A DNA stretch of 43,757 nt, from assembly GCA_017305835.1 (NCBI GenBank), contig JAFKJY010000079.1:1-43757 (forward strand), in the 5' to 3' direction. The position numbers and the translations under genes were made by a program. The notes under the pieces are model-generated. The model was given only the letters and a program-made list of their open reading frames with translations. It had not been told where the DNA came from and did no database searches. This document shows positions 15,970-25,477 of this stretch, one piece after another (within the stretch, counting starts at the first letter, position 1; each line of letters opens with the position of its first letter). Origin of the DNA: Hyphomicrobiales bacterium (GTDB lineage Bacteria; Pseudomonadota; Alphaproteobacteria; Rhizobiales; Rhizobiaceae).

Positions 15970-16026
15970 CTTTCGTAATATCTTACGAGTAAATGCTGAT
16001 GCACCGCCCGAGTGTGCGGCTCCCGC

Positions 16027-16377
16027 TCAGCCGCGCTCGTCCAGCAGTTCCTTGAGCACCACGGCCTGGTTGTGCGCCTCGTCACGCGCGCCGTAGACCA
16101 GCGTCGCCTGCCCCTTGCCGATGCGCTGGCGCAGATCCGCCACCGCTTCCGCCTTGCCGGCAAGCTCGGCCCGGTAGCGCTTGCGAAATTCCTCCCATTT
16201 CGCCGGGTCGTGGCCGAACCAGCGCCGCAGCGCGTCGCTCGGTGCGACCTCCTTCTCCCAATGGTCGATCGCCGCGTCCGCCTTCTTCAGGCCGCGCGGC
16301 CACAGCCGGTCGACGAGGATGCGCGTCCCGTCCGATGCGGCGGGAGCCTCATAGGCGCGCTTCAGCCGTATCTCCAA
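16027..16377 (-). CDS. DUF488 family protein
   Basis: A 116-residue DUF488 protein, recognised from GTRILVDRLWPRGLKKADA and HDPAKWEEFRKRYRAEL. The family has no established activity. I chose a TTG start at 16377, giving (M)EIRLKRAYEA, the usual N-terminus for the family, with GGAGAGGCGAGG just upstream; there is no ATG at that point. It overlaps the last 29 bases of xdhC in another frame. Tail-to-tail with the Tim44-like gene; a short hairpin (TCGTAA-TATC-TTACGA, about 15974-15989) lies between them. Confidence 0.8.
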   Translation of the reverse strand: MEIRLKRAYEAPAASDGTRILVDRLWPRGLKKADAAIDHWEKEVAPSDALRRWFGHDPAKWEEFRKRYRAELAGKAEAVADLRQRIGKGQATLVYGARDEAHNQAVVLKELLDERG

Positions 16378-17353
16378 CCTCGCCTCTCCGTCCCGCCGGT
16401 GCAGATGCCGGCATGATCTCCATCGCCGCCGCCCTCTCCTCGCCCTCCCTCGCGGCCGCGACGACCTGCGCCACGATCGACACGGCGAGGTCGCTCGCGC
16501 TGCGGGCGTGGTCGAGCAGGCCGGCCGGTCCGTGGATGCGGCCGAGCTGCGCTTCATCGAAGCCCTTGTGCCGCAGCGTGTCCAGTCGCTTCGTCTGCGT
16601 CGTCCGGCTGCCCATGGCGCCGATGTAGAAGGCCTCCGTGGCGAGCGCTCCGGGCAGCAGCCGCTCCTCCCTGTCGTGGTCGTGGAAGGCGAAGACGATC
16701 GCGCTGCGCCCGTCGATCCCGCGCAGCGCCGCCTCCGCATTGCCGCGCGCGTGCGTTCCTGCCGCCGCGGCCGTTGCGTCGTCGGGCGTATGCAGCGCCA
16801 CTTCCAGCCCGGCGGCGGCCGCCACTCTGGTGAGTTGCACGGCGACCGGCCCGAGGCCGAATATCACGAGCCGCCGCCGTGGCAGGTAGGTCCGCCGCAG
16901 GAATGCCGCCGGGCCCGTCGATCCCTCGACCGCCGGCCCCGCGACAGGCACCTCCATGACGGCCGCCTGCCGGTGCCTGAGCCGCCCGTCGATCGCCTTC
17001 AGCCGCGCCAGCGGCACGTCGACGTCGAAGACGAGCTCGATCGCGCTGCCGCAGGGCAGGCTGATGTCGATGTAGCGCGAGCCGCGGCCATAGCGCACGC
17101 GCCGGCTGCGGCCGCTGCGGATCGCGTCCACCGCCTCCTCCGCCACTGCCCGCTCGATGCAGCCGCCCGACAGGTAGCCGACCCAGGCGCCGCCCTCGGC
17201 CACCGCCATCTGCGCGCCCAGCGGCCGCGGCGAGGAGCCCTCGATCTCGGCCAGCGTGACGATCGCCGCGCGCTCGCCGGCGCGCATGCGCTCGATGGCG
17301 AAGTCGAGCACGTAGTCGTCGAAGGGATCCCAGCTTCCGTCCGGCTGCTTCAT
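16349..17353 (-). CDS. XdhC/CoxF-family maturation protein
   Basis: A 334-residue XdhC-family protein. In this family the protein binds molybdenum cofactor, helps its sulfuration and delivers it to xanthine dehydrogenase or related hydroxylases. The N-terminal XdhC/CoxI domain shows GYLSGGCIE and ISLPCGSAIELVFD. The C-terminal Rossmann domain shows VIFGLGPVAVQL and YIGAMGSRTTQTKRL. The ATG at 17353 (MKQPDGSWDPFDDYVLDFAIE) has the expected length. No molybdenum hydroxylase gene is present in the window, so its partner enzyme must be elsewhere. The 3' end overlaps the DUF488 gene. Confidence 0.88.
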   Translation of the reverse strand: MKQPDGSWDPFDDYVLDFAIERMRAGERAAIVTLAEIEGSSPRPLGAQMAVAEGGAWVGYLSGGCIERAVAEEAVDAIRSGRSRRVRYGRGSRYIDISLPCGSAIELVFDVDVPLARLKAIDGRLRHRQAAVMEVPVAGPAVEGSTGPAAFLRRTYLPRRRLVIFGLGPVAVQLTRVAAAAGLEVALHTPDDATAAAAGTHARGNAEAALRGIDGRSAIVFAFHDHDREERLLPGALATEAFYIGAMGSRTTQTKRLDTLRHKGFDEAQLGRIHGPAGLLDHARSASDLAVSIVAQVVAAAREGEERAAAMEIMPASAPAGRRGEVGDTAEARL

Positions 17354-17912
17354 GGCGCGCCCTCCGCGCGGGATCGAGCTGCCGTCATGCGGCCACCCGC
17401 GTCGGAATGGCGCCAGTATCGAAACTGCGCGACGCCGCCGCAAATGAAATAAATCGCACCGTTTCAGCAAGAATCTCGCATCGTCGGACGCCGAAATGCC
17501 CGAAATCGCGCCGAATCTTTCGCGCGACGCCCTCTGCGGCAACGCCGTCCTTGCATGTGGCGGCGACGGCGCTATTGTGCGCACGCTTCTACCCCCTCCG
17601 GAGCCGAGATCTTGACGCGTCTGCGCGCCGCCCCATGCCATGCTTCCCGGCGCCGCCTCCGGTTCCTGAACCACGCGGGCAGTCTCATCGCATCCATCTA
17701 GCCCTGGCGCGGCCGCAAGGCCGTCGACCGGGGGCCGGAAATCCAAGCCACAGACGATCGGTTCTGATTTCCGGGTCCACCGTCGGCCCGGTGGAGATGC
17801 GTGAAATGAACAGCGAAATTGCAGGCCGCCGTCGCGCGGCCATCCGTTGCGGGGCGCGCCAAGCGGCCGTCGCTCGCGCAGGCATGAACGAGGGCACGGG
17901 AGGGCGCTCCCT
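17354..17912. other. Intergenic region between xdhC and dadA
   Basis: This 559-base gap between divergent genes shows no convincing protein gene; the frames present use atypical codons. Bases from about 17416 to 17530 are more AT-rich than the surroundings and could hold promoters for both directions. A seven-base hairpin TCCACCG/CGGTGGA (17776-17782 and 17789-17795) stands in the dadA leader. I see no riboswitch pattern. Confidence 0.5.
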
Positions 17913-19166
17913 ATGAAGGTCCTCGTCCTCGGCGGCGGCGTCATCGGCGTCACCTCCGCCTTCTACCTCGCCAAGTCGGGCCACGACGTCGTGGTGCTCG
18001 ACCGCCAGCCCGGCCCGGCGCTGGAGACGAGCTTCGCCAACGCCGGCGAGATCTCGCCCGGCTATTCGTCGCCCTGGGCCGGCCCCGGCGTGCCGGTCAA
18101 GGCGGTGAAGTGGCTGCTGATGCGCCACGGCCCGCTCGCCGTGCGGCCGCATCTCGACCCGGCCATGTGGTCCTGGCTGCTCAAGATGCTGCGCAACTGC
18201 ACCTCGGCTCGCTACGCGGTGAACAAGGCGCGCATGGTGCCGATCGCCGAATACAGCCGCGACTGCCTGCGCGAGCTGCGCGCCGAGACCGGCATCGCCT
18301 ATGACGAGCGCAGCCGGGGCACCCTCCAGCTCTTCCGCACCCAGAAGCAGCTCGACCACATCGGCGGCGACGTCGAGGTGCTGAAGCAGTTCGCCGTGCC
18401 CTACGAGGTGCTGGACCGGCAGGGCTGCATCGGCGCCGAGCCGGCGCTGGGCCGCGTCGCCGAAAAGTTCGTCGGCGGCCTGCGGCTGCCCGGCGACGAG
18501 ACCGGCGACTGCCAGATGTTCACGATGAAGCTCGCCGCGCTCGCCTCGGCCGCGGTCGACTTCCGCTACGGCGTCACCATCCGCGAGATTCTGCATGACG
18601 GCCGCCGCGTCACCGGCGCGCGCACCGACACCGGCATCGTCGAGGCCGACGCGGTCGTCGTGGCGCTGGGCAGCTATTCGCCGAAGCTGCTGCGGCCGGT
18701 GGGCGTCCGCATCCCGGTCTACCCGGTGAAGGGCTATTCGCTGACGGTGCCGATCGCCGACGAGGCCGCCGCCCCGGTCTCGACCGTCATGGACGAGACC
18801 TACAAGATCGCGATCACCCGGCTCGGCTCGCGCATCCGCGTCGGCGGCACCGCCGAGATCGCCGGCTACGACCTCGCGCTGCGGCCCTCGCGCCGCGCCG
18901 CGCTGGAGCATTCCGTCACCGACCTGTTCGGTGGCGGCGGCAGGATCGCGGAAGCCTCCTTCTGGTGCGGCCTGCGGCCGATGACGCCGGACGGCCCGCC
19001 GATCGTCGGGCGCAGCCGCCTCGACGGCCTCTACCTCAACACCGGCCACGGCACGCTGGGCTGGACGATGGCCTGCGGCTCCGGCCGCGTGCTCGCCGAC
19101 ATCGTCTCGGACCGGCAGCCGGAGATAGACGTCGCCGACCTTTCGATCGGACGGTACGCATCGTGA
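17913..19166 (+). CDS. dadA: D-amino acid dehydrogenase
   Basis: An FAD-dependent, membrane-associated dehydrogenase that oxidises D-alanine (and other D-amino acids) to the 2-oxo acid and ammonia, feeding electrons to the quinone pool. It has 417 residues. The dinucleotide-binding start is [18 protein letters not shown] (3-20), followed by [22 protein letters not shown] and the C-terminal [14 protein letters not shown] and [16 protein letters not shown], all typical of DadA. The ATG at 17913 follows GGGAGGGCG. The stop overlaps the GTG start of the racemase gene (GTGA), giving a coupled dadA-racemase pair as in the catabolic dad operons. Confidence 0.94.
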   Translation: MKVLVLGGGVIGVTSAFYLAKSGHDVVVLDRQPGPALETSFANAGEISPGYSSPWAGPGVPVKAVKWLLMRHGPLAVRPHLDPAMWSWLLKMLRNCTSARYAVNKARMVPIAEYSRDCLRELRAETGIAYDERSRGTLQLFRTQKQLDHIGGDVEVLKQFAVPYEVLDRQGCIGAEPALGRVAEKFVGGLRLPGDETGDCQMFTMKLAALASAAVDFRYGVTIREILHDGRRVTGARTDTGIVEADAVVVALGSYSPKLLRPVGVRIPVYPVKGYSLTVPIADEAAAPVSTVMDETYKIAITRLGSRIRVGGTAEIAGYDLALRPSRRAALEHSVTDLFGGGGRIAEASFWCGLRPMTPDGPPIVGRSRLDGLYLNTGHGTLGWTMACGSGRVLADIVSDRQPEIDVADLSIGRYAS

Positions 19167-20287
19167 CCGTTCCGATCGAGCGTGCGGGCGCGGTCCTGAC
19201 CGTCGACCTCGCGGCGATCGTCGAGAACTGGCGCCGCCTCGGCGCCAGGCTCGGCAAGGCCGCCTGCGCCGCCGTGGTCAAGGCCGACGCCTACGGCCTC
19301 GGCGCCGCGGCCGTGGGCGGCGCGCTGGCCGCCGCCGGCTGCCGCGACTTCTTCGTCGCCCATCTTGACGAGGGCATCGCGCTGCGCCGCGCGCTGGACG
19401 CGCACGGAAGCCGCATCTTCATCCTCAACGGGACGCCGAAGGGCACGGAGGCCGACTTCGTGGCCTCCGGCCTCGTCCCGGTCGTCAACACGATGGGCGA
19501 GCTCGCCGGCTGGCGCGAGCACGCCCGCGGACTCGGCCGGCGGCTGCCGGTCGTCCTGCAGGTGGACAGCGGCATGTCGCGCCTCGGGCTCACCCGCACC
19601 GAGGTCGCGGCCATCGCCGCCGAGCCGGCCGTGCTCGAAGGCCTGTCGATCGAGCTGGTGATGAGCCACCTCGCCTGCGCCGACGAGCCGGAGCATGCGG
19701 CCAACGAGGCGCAGCGGCGGGAGTTCCGCCGCCTCGCCGCCATGCTGCCGCCGGCCCCGCTGTCGCTCGCCAACTCCTCCGGCATCTTCCTCGGCTACGC
19801 CTTCCACGGCGACCTGGTGCGCCCGGGTGCTGCGCTCTACGGCATCAACCCGACGCCCGGCCTGCCGAACCCGATGCTGCCCGTCGTCGGGCTTGCCGCG
19901 CGCGTCGTGCAGATCCGCGACGTGCCGGCCGGCGCCGGCATCGGCTACGGCCATGCGGCGACCGCCGCCCGTCCCTCGCGGCTGGTGACGATCTCGCTGG
20001 GCTATGCCGACGGCTGGCCGCGCAACGCGGCGGCGGCCGCCTTCGCCGGCGGCGAGCGCCTGCCCTTCGTCGGCCGCGTCTCGATGGACACCATCGTGCT
20101 CGACGCCACCGGCAGCCGCCAGCCGCTGCGCGAGGACGACATGGTCGACCTGATCTGCCCCGCCCAGGACGTCGACGACGTCGCGGCCGCGGCCGGCACC
20201 ATCGCCTACGAGATCCTCGCCCGCCTCGGCACCCGCTTCCACCGGACCTATGCCGACGTGCCCATGCCGCTCGCGGCGGCCGGATAG
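19163..20287 (+). CDS. dadX: Alanine racemase (catabolic, DadX-like)
   Basis: A PLP enzyme that interconverts L- and D-alanine; next to dadA its role is to turn L-alanine into the D-form for oxidation. It has 374 residues from a GTG start that overlaps the dadA stop. The PLP lysine is K40 ([10 protein letters not shown]), and the opposing catalytic tyrosine is Y262 (GIGYGHA). SMDTIVLD and the SGMSRLG loop complete the family pattern. A biosynthetic Alr used for peptidoglycan may exist elsewhere; on sequence alone the two kinds cannot be separated, so the symbol rests on the operon. Confidence 0.92.
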   Translation: MTVPIERAGAVLTVDLAAIVENWRRLGARLGKAACAAVVKADAYGLGAAAVGGALAAAGCRDFFVAHLDEGIALRRALDAHGSRIFILNGTPKGTEADFVASGLVPVVNTMGELAGWREHARGLGRRLPVVLQVDSGMSRLGLTRTEVAAIAAEPAVLEGLSIELVMSHLACADEPEHAANEAQRREFRRLAAMLPPAPLSLANSSGIFLGYAFHGDLVRPGAALYGINPTPGLPNPMLPVVGLAARVVQIRDVPAGAGIGYGHAATAARPSRLVTISLGYADGWPRNAAAAAFAGGERLPFVGRVSMDTIVLDATGSRQPLREDDMVDLICPAQDVDDVAAAAGTIAYEILARLGTRFHRTYADVPMPLAAAG

Positions 20288-20333
20288 GCCGGTTCTTTTC
20301 CCCTTCAAAACCTGCAGCAACAAAGGAGACACA

Positions 20334-21599
20334 ATGTCCGAACACAGCCTGCTAGACGACGCGCTCATCCGTCTCGATGAGGCGGCAGCCCACCTGAGCA
20401 TCGATCCGGACGTGATCGAGAAGCTGAAGTTTGCTCGGGAAACGACGAAGGTGCGCCTGATGATCCGCATGGACGATGGCTCGCGCAAATCCTTCCTCGC
20501 CTGGCGCTGCCGCTACGACGACACCCGCGGCCCGACCAAGGGTGGCATCCGCTTCCATCCGGACACCACCGCCGACGAGGTCGAGACGCTGGCCTTCTGG
20601 ATGACCTTCAAATGCGCGGTGATGAACCTGCCCTATGGCGGCGGCAAGGGCGCCGTGCAGGTCGACCCGCGCAAGCTGTCGAAGGCGGAGCTGGAGCGCC
20701 TGTCGCGCGCCTACATCCAGGCCTTCGCCCGCATCATCGGGCCGGACCGCGACATCCCCGCGCCGGACGTCTACACCAACTCGATGATCATGGGCTGGAT
20801 GGCCGATGAATATGCGCAGGTCGTCGGCCAGGCCGAGCCCGCCGTCATCACCGGCAAGCCGATCGCGCTGGGCGGCTCGCTCGGGCGCGGCGACGCGACC
20901 GCGCGCGGCGGCTACTATCTGGTGCGCCACCTGGCCGAGGAGCTCGGCCTCGGCGAGCGGCTGCGCATCGCGGTGCAGGGCTACGGCAATGCCGGCCAGT
21001 ACATCGCCCGCCTGTTCGCCGCCGACGGCCACAAGATCGTCGCGGTGTCGGATTCGCAGGGCGCCGTGCAGTCCGAGGACGGCCTGCACATCGACCTGCT
21101 GAACGACGCCAAGGCATCGGGCGGCTCGGTCGTGGCCACCGCCGGCCGCGGCGGCCACACCGCCATGGACGCGAACGCGATCACCGCGGTCGATTGCGAC
21201 ATCCTCGTCCCGGCCGCGATGGAGAGCATGATCCACGAGGACAATGCCGGCGCCATCAGGGCGAAGGTGCTGCTGGAGCTCGCCAACGGTCCGGTCACGC
21301 CGGAAGCCGACACCATCCTGGCCGGCAAGGGCGCCGTGGTCCTGCCCGACATCCTCGCCAATGCCGGCGGCGTCACCGTCTCCTATTTCGAGTGGGTGCA
21401 GAACCGGCAGGGCTATTACTGGACCGAGGCCGAGATCCACGAGCGCCTGAAGGCGATCATGGAGCGCGAGGGCCGCGCGATCTGGGAGCGCTCGCGCGAT
21501 GCGGGCATGACCATGCGCACCGCGGCCTACGTGCACGCACTGAACCGCCTCGCCGAGGCGATCGAGGCGCATGGCACGCAGAGCTTCTTCGCGAGCTGA
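20334..21599 (+). CDS. Glutamate dehydrogenase (Glu/Leu/Phe/Val family)
   Basis: A 421-residue amino acid dehydrogenase that interconverts glutamate with 2-oxoglutarate and ammonia. It shows the family core: K69 (GPTKGGIRFHP), K93 and catalytic K105 (KCAVMNLPYGGGKG), the Asp in DIPAPDVYTN and a Rossmann domain with VQGYGNAGQYIA. The length is that of the smaller NAD(P) enzymes. AAAGGAGACACA precedes the ATG at 20334. Standing 46 bases downstream of the racemase, it could take up the ammonia from alanine breakdown or oxidise glutamate made by transamination. Coenzyme choice cannot be read safely. Confidence 0.92.
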   Translation: MSEHSLLDDALIRLDEAAAHLSIDPDVIEKLKFARETTKVRLMIRMDDGSRKSFLAWRCRYDDTRGPTKGGIRFHPDTTADEVETLAFWMTFKCAVMNLPYGGGKGAVQVDPRKLSKAELERLSRAYIQAFARIIGPDRDIPAPDVYTNSMIMGWMADEYAQVVGQAEPAVITGKPIALGGSLGRGDATARGGYYLVRHLAEELGLGERLRIAVQGYGNAGQYIARLFAADGHKIVAVSDSQGAVQSEDGLHIDLLNDAKASGGSVVATAGRGGHTAMDANAITAVDCDILVPAAMESMIHEDNAGAIRAKVLLELANGPVTPEADTILAGKGAVVLPDILANAGGVTVSYFEWVQNRQGYYWTEAEIHERLKAIMEREGRAIWERSRDAGMTMRTAAYVHALNRLAEAIEAHGTQSFFAS

Positions 21600-21619
21600 G
21601 AACGGCGCCGGTACGAACG

Positions 21620-21655
21620 AAAAGCCCCGCCGCGTCCGCGCGGCGGGGCTTTTTT
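21620..21655. terminator. Strong bidirectional intrinsic terminator
   Basis: A perfect 12-base GC stem (21623-21634 and 21639-21650) with a four-base loop, followed by six T on the plus strand and preceded by four A, so it also works on the minus strand. It separates the convergent glutamate dehydrogenase and ArsC-like genes. Confidence 0.93.
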
Positions 21656-22005
21656 CATCTGCTCAGCGCCTTGGCGTAGACGTCGGGCTTGAAGCCGAAC
21701 AGCAGCGCCTTGCCCGTGTCGAGCACCGGCCGCTTGATGAAGTTGGTGTCGGCGAGGATGAGCTTTTGCGCCGCGGCCGCGTCGAGCCTGGATTTCTGCG
21801 CCTCGGACAATTCCTTGAACGAGGTGGAGCCGCGGTTGAACACCGTCTCCCAGTCCGCCCGGCTGAACCAGTCGTCGACCACCTTCGGGTCGAGCCGTTC
21901 CTTGCGGTAGTCGAAATAGCGATGCTCGACGCCCTCGGCCTCCAGCCATTTGCGCGCCTTGCGCACCGTGTCGCAGGCGTTGAAGCCGTAGATGGTCACC
22001 GTCAT
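21655..22005 (-). CDS. ArsC/Spx-family reductase (YffB-like)
   Basis: A 116-residue thioredoxin-fold protein of the ArsC/Spx/YffB family. The single conserved cysteine is C11 (FNACDTVRKARKWL), followed by FDYRKERLD and the C-terminal NFIKRPVLDTGKALLFGFKPDVY. The CDT sequence after the first strand is that of the YffB branch rather than true arsenate reductases, so glutathione-linked reductase chemistry is likelier than arsenic resistance. AGGAGG precedes the ATG at 22005. The stop codon abuts the bidirectional terminator. Confidence 0.87.
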   Translation of the reverse strand: MTVTIYGFNACDTVRKARKWLEAEGVEHRYFDYRKERLDPKVVDDWFSRADWETVFNRGSTSFKELSEAQKSRLDAAAAQKLILADTNFIKRPVLDTGKALLFGFKPDVYAKALSR

Positions 22006-22021
22006 GTCCGCCTCCTGACGT

Positions 22022-22056
22022 AAAAAGGCCGCCGAGGCGTGGAGCCTGCGGCGGCC
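22022..22056 (-). terminator. Intrinsic terminator of the trigger factor gene
   Basis: A long hairpin with outer arms GGCCGCCG/CGGCGGCC (22027-22034 and 22049-22056) and an inner AGGC/GCCT, closed on the minus strand by five T (22022-22026). It lies 28 bases after the tig stop and 17 bases before the ArsC-like gene. Confidence 0.88.
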
Positions 22057-22083
22057 GGTCGTCATCGCGCGATGCCCGCGCGT

Positions 22084-23502
22084 CTATTCCTCGGCCTTGG
22101 CGGCCTTCTTCTTCGGCGCGGCCTTCTTCTTGGCCGGCGCCTTCTCGGCCTTCTCGTCCTCTTCCGAATCGTCGGCGAGCAGCGCCTCGCGGCTCACATG
22201 CTCTTCGGTGACCTGGATCTGGGCCATCAGGTGATCGATCACCTTCTCCTCGAACAGCGGCGCGCGGATGCCGGCGAGCGCCGACGGGTTCTCACGGTAG
22301 AACTCGAAGGCCTGCTGCTGCTGGCTCGGCGGGAAGCGGCGGATCTGGTCGTAGAGCGCCCGCTGCAGCTCGTCGTCGCTGACCGTCACGCCCGCCTTCT
22401 CGCCGATCTCGGCCAGCACGAGGCCCAGCCGCACGCGGCGCTCGGCCAGCCGCTGGTACTCGGCCCGCGCCTCCTCCTCGGTGGTGTCCTCGTCGGCGAA
22501 GGTGTGGCCGGCCTGCGCGAGATCGCGCGTCACCTGCGCCCAGATGTTCTGGAACTCGGTCTCGACCAGGTTCGACGGCGCCTCGAACTTGTAGTCGGCG
22601 TCGAGCGCGTCGAGGATCTGGCGCTTCACCCGCTGGCGGGTGACGTTGCCGTACTGGCTCTCGATCTGGCCGCGCACGATCTCGCGCAGCTTCTCGGCCG
22701 ACTCCAGCCCGAGATTCTTGGCCAGCTCGTCGTTGATCTCGAGCGGGCCGGGCTTCTGCACGGCCTTGATCTTCAGGTCGAAGGTCGCCTTGCGGCCGGC
22801 CAGGTGCTCGGCGGCATACTGCTCGGGGAAGGTCACCTCGATGGTCTTCTCGTCGCCTTCCTTGACGCCGACGAGCTGCTCCTCGAAGCCGGGGATGAAC
22901 TGGTTGGAGCCGATGACGAGGTCGGTGTCCTCGGCCGCGCCGCCTTCGAAGGGCGCGCCGTCGAGCTTGCCGAGATAGTCGAGCGTGACCTTGTCGCCGT
23001 CCTCGGCCTTGCCCTTCTTGGGCTCGTAGGTGCGGGCGGAATCGGCCACCACGGCGACCTGCTTCTCCACCTCTTCCTCCGGCACGTCGTAGACGGGCCG
23101 CGTCACCTTGATGCCGGAAAAGTCCTTGATCTCGATCGCCGGGATCACCTCGTAGGCCATCGAGAACTCGAAGTCCGCACCCCCCTGCAGGATCTTCTCG
23201 GCTTCCTTCTCGTCCTCGGTCATCTTGACCTCGGGCTGCATGGCCGCCTTCTCGCCGCGCTCGTCGAGGATCGAGCGGGTGGAATCCGACAGGATCTCGT
23301 TGACCACCTCGGCCATGAACGACTTGCCGTAGACCTTGCGCAGGTGGTTGACCGGCACCTTGCCCGGGCGGAAGCCCTTGAGCTGCACCTTGTCCTTGGC
23401 ATCCGACAGACGCCGCATCAGCCGCGCTTCCATGTCGCTCGCCGGGACCGTGATCTTGATCTCTCTTTTCAGCCCGGAATTCAGCGTCTCGGTGACCTGC
23501 AT
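22084..23502 (-). CDS. tig: Trigger factor
   Basis: The ribosome-bound chaperone and peptidyl-prolyl isomerase that first meets nascent chains. It has 472 residues: a ribosome-binding domain with the signature GFRPGKVP (43-50), an FKBP-type domain about 150-245 ([30 protein letters not shown]) and a long helical arm domain. The last ~30 residues are a Lys/Ala/Glu-rich tail common in alphaproteobacterial trigger factors. The ATG at 23502 follows the tRNA-Leu gene by about 90 bases; the longer frame runs through the tRNA and is not real. Confidence 0.96.
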   Translation of the reverse strand: MQVTETLNSGLKREIKITVPASDMEARLMRRLSDAKDKVQLKGFRPGKVPVNHLRKVYGKSFMAEVVNEILSDSTRSILDERGEKAAMQPEVKMTEDEKEAEKILQGGADFEFSMAYEVIPAIEIKDFSGIKVTRPVYDVPEEEVEKQVAVVADSARTYEPKKGKAEDGDKVTLDYLGKLDGAPFEGGAAEDTDLVIGSNQFIPGFEEQLVGVKEGDEKTIEVTFPEQYAAEHLAGRKATFDLKIKAVQKPGPLEINDELAKNLGLESAEKLREIVRGQIESQYGNVTRQRVKRQILDALDADYKFEAPSNLVETEFQNIWAQVTRDLAQAGHTFADEDTTEEEARAEYQRLAERRVRLGLVLAEIGEKAGVTVSDDELQRALYDQIRRFPPSQQQQAFEFYRENPSALAGIRAPLFEEKVIDHLMAQIQVTEEHVSREALLADDSEEDEKAEKAPAKKKAAPKKKAAKAEE

Positions 23503-23593
23503 AATCAAACCTTTGTTCTCGGGACCGCCGTCGCAGCGAGGGCGGAACTGTCGTCTTTCCAGCCGGATTGTTCGTGCCGGGGAGCTATTCTGT

Positions 23594-23678
23594 TGGTGCG
23601 GGTGGAGGGACTTGAACCCCCACGCCTTGCGGCGCTTGGACCTAAACCAAGTGTGTCTGCCAATTCCACCACACCCGC
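23594..23678 (-). tRNA. tRNA-Leu (anticodon UAG)
   Basis: An 85-base cloverleaf with the CCA encoded (23594-23596). The acceptor stem is GCGGGTG/CACCCGC, the anticodon arm CTTGG-TTTAGGT-CCAAG gives anticodon UAG (codon CUA, by wobble also CUG), the long variable arm of a class II tRNA is CGCCGCAAGGCG and the T arm GGGGGTTCAAGTCCC. It is on the same strand as tig and upstream of it. Confidence 0.97.
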
Positions 23679-23712
23679 CCGGCGGACCCACCGGCCCGCC
23701 GAAGCGCGAGGT

Positions 23713-23740
23713 TCTATATCATCAGGGTCCGGCCGTTCAA
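23713..23740 (-). promoter_or_regulatory. Sigma-70-type promoter of tRNA-Leu
   Basis: On the minus strand TTGAAC (23735-23740), 16 bases, then TATAGA (23713-23718), ending 34 bases before the tRNA. Both hexamers are close to consensus and the position fits a tRNA gene. Confidence 0.6.
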
Positions 23741-23798
23741 AGGAAAATTGCCGTCCCGCGCCGGGAAATCGGCGGCCCGGCGCAGCACGGCTTCCCGC

Positions 23799-24377
23799 TC
23801 AGTAGAGCGGTTCGGAATAGATCAGCGCGTCGCCGTCGTAGAAGGCCTTGATCTGCGCCGTCCCGTCGCCGGCGACCGCCACCTTCATGCGGAACTTGCG
23901 CTCGCGCATCGCGTCCTCGATCGGCCTGCCCTGCCCCTCCGGCAGGTAGAAGCGCTCTATGCCGTAATCGACCCCGATCGAGGCGACGCCGGCGCCGCGG
24001 CCGTAGTCGGCAGTGCCGCGCATGTCGACCTCGCCGGCGCCCGGCCCGCTGGCCGGCGGCGCGCCATAGGCCGCCGCCACCGCCTGCCAGATGCCGTCCG
24101 CGCCCGCGCGCAGCCGCACGAAGACCGTGCGCTCGTCCGGGTCGGCAGCCGGGTCGTCCTTGGCGAACAGTTCCGCCGGGACGCTGCTGATATTGTAGCC
24201 CAGCCGGACGTAGTCGCCGCGCAGCAGGTCGCGCGGATCGACCGGCTGCACCTCCAGCACCACCTCCTGCCCGCTGCGCAGGATCATGGCGCGGCCGACG
24301 ATCATCCAGGACAGGATGCCGATCTGGACGAGCGCGATGGCGAGCGCGGCGAGGATGAGCTTGCGCGACGCGGTCAT
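23799..24377 (-). CDS. GDYXXLXY-domain membrane-anchored protein
   Basis: A 192-residue protein with one N-terminal helix (about 5-28) and a globular domain outside the membrane. The defining motif GDYVRLGY is at about residues 54-61, following PVDPRDLLR. The family has no known activity and is regularly found after DUF2157 genes. Its ATG at 24377 overlaps the DUF2157 stop (ATGA), so the two are translated as a pair and very likely act together. Confidence 0.9.
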   Translation of the reverse strand: MTASRKLILAALAIALVQIGILSWMIVGRAMILRSGQEVVLEVQPVDPRDLLRGDYVRLGYNISSVPAELFAKDDPAADPDERTVFVRLRAGADGIWQAVAAAYGAPPASGPGAGEVDMRGTADYGRGAGVASIGVDYGIERFYLPEGQGRPIEDAMRERKFRMKVAVAGDGTAQIKAFYDGDALIYSEPLY

Positions 24378-25477
24378 GGCCGGACCTCCGCGGCCGCTGC
24401 CGCCATGCGCCGCTCGATGCGGGTGATGACGACGGCGATCAGCGCCAGCACCAGCCCCGCGGCGAGGAAGAAGCTCGCCGTGTCGAGCATGGTGCCGATC
24501 AGCGCTACGTAGACGAAGCCGAGCTCGTAGACGAAGGCCGCGTAGGCGAGCCAGCGCAGCATGCGGCTCGAACGGCCGGCAAGCACGAGGGCCGCGACCA
24601 CGCCGGCGAAGACGACGATGGCGACGTAGATGAATTCCGGCTCGTCGTAATACTCGAACTGTATGGCCGACATGCCGGCGATGAAGCCGAGAAGCCCGTG
24701 CACCGGCAGCCCGCCGTCGAGCCGCACGAGCCGGTCCGCCGCCTCCGGCCGCCAGACGCCGAGCGCGAAGGCGGCGGCAGAGACGGCCGCGAGGATCGCC
24801 GGCGCGCGCAGGCTCTCGTGGTCGACATAGAGAAGGCCGGCGAACAGCATGGCCGATAGCAGCAGCAGGTGCCGGCTCGCCGCGCTTGCCGTCCACAGCG
24901 ACACCGCCCACAGCACCACAGCGAGCGCCAGCCAGGACAGCGGGACGTGGTCTCCGCGCCCGGAGGCCGTCGCCGTCATCAGCAGCCAGGCGCCCGCGAG
25001 CAGCACCGCCCCGACGGTAAGCGGGTGCGAACGCAGCGCGATCGCCGCGAGCGCCGTGCCGGCGCACCAGACGAGGATCGCCTGCGCCTCGTCGCCGGAG
25101 AGTTGGTACATCTGCGCCACCAGCGCGGTGCCCGCGCCGAACGCCACCGCCGCCAGCAGCCAAAGCGCCTCGCCGAGGCCGGCATGCCCCCTCGCCTTCA
25201 GTCCGGCGCCGCCGACATAGCCGACGAGGATGCCGATGAAGATGAGCGCCACGCGGGCGACGCGCGGGAAAGCCTCCCAGTTGGCCGCGACGAACAGGAG
25301 CAGCGCCGCCCCCACCAGCGCGGCCGCCAGCACCGACAGCACCGAGCCGAAGCTGACGCCGCGCCCGTGATGGGCCTCGGCGTCGCGCAGCATCGCATCG
25401 CCTGTGCGCGCGTCGATCAGGCCTGCCGCCTGCCAGCGCGCCACGTCGTTCTTCAGAGTGGAAAGATAGCCCGCCAT
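24374..25477 (-). CDS. DUF2157 polytopic membrane protein
   Basis: A 367-residue inner-membrane protein of the DUF2157 family. A cytoplasmic N-terminal helical segment of about 40 residues (NDVARWQAAGLIDARTGDAML) is followed by ten or more hydrophobic helices; LLLFVAANWEAFPRVARV is the typical first loop. Its function is unknown. It forms a two-gene unit with the GDYXXLXY protein; in other bacteria the same pair is common, which points to a membrane complex. Confidence 0.9.
   Translation of the reverse strand: MAGYLSTLKNDVARWQAAGLIDARTGDAMLRDAEAHHGRGVSFGSVLSVLAAALVGAALLLFVAANWEAFPRVARVALIFIGILVGYVGGAGLKARGHAGLGEALWLLAAVAFGAGTALVAQMYQLSGDEAQAILVWCAGTALAAIALRSHPLTVGAVLLAGAWLLMTATASGRGDHVPLSWLALAVVLWAVSLWTASAASRHLLLLSAMLFAGLLYVDHESLRAPAILAAVSAAAFALGVWRPEAADRLVRLDGGLPVHGLLGFIAGMSAIQFEYYDEPEFIYVAIVVFAGVVAALVLAGRSSRMLRWLAYAAFVYELGFVYVALIGTMLDTASFFLAAGLVLALIAVVITRIERRMAAAAAEVRP

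Noticed and set aside
17407..17916. A 169-codon plus-strand frame upstream of dadA
   Set aside because: Its Arg/Pro-rich content and lack of a ribosome-binding site indicate a chance frame across the regulatory region.
21655..22005. Arsenic-resistance gene
   Set aside because: The protein is ArsC-like in fold, but the CDT motif and lack of arsB/arsR neighbours fit the YffB/Spx branch.
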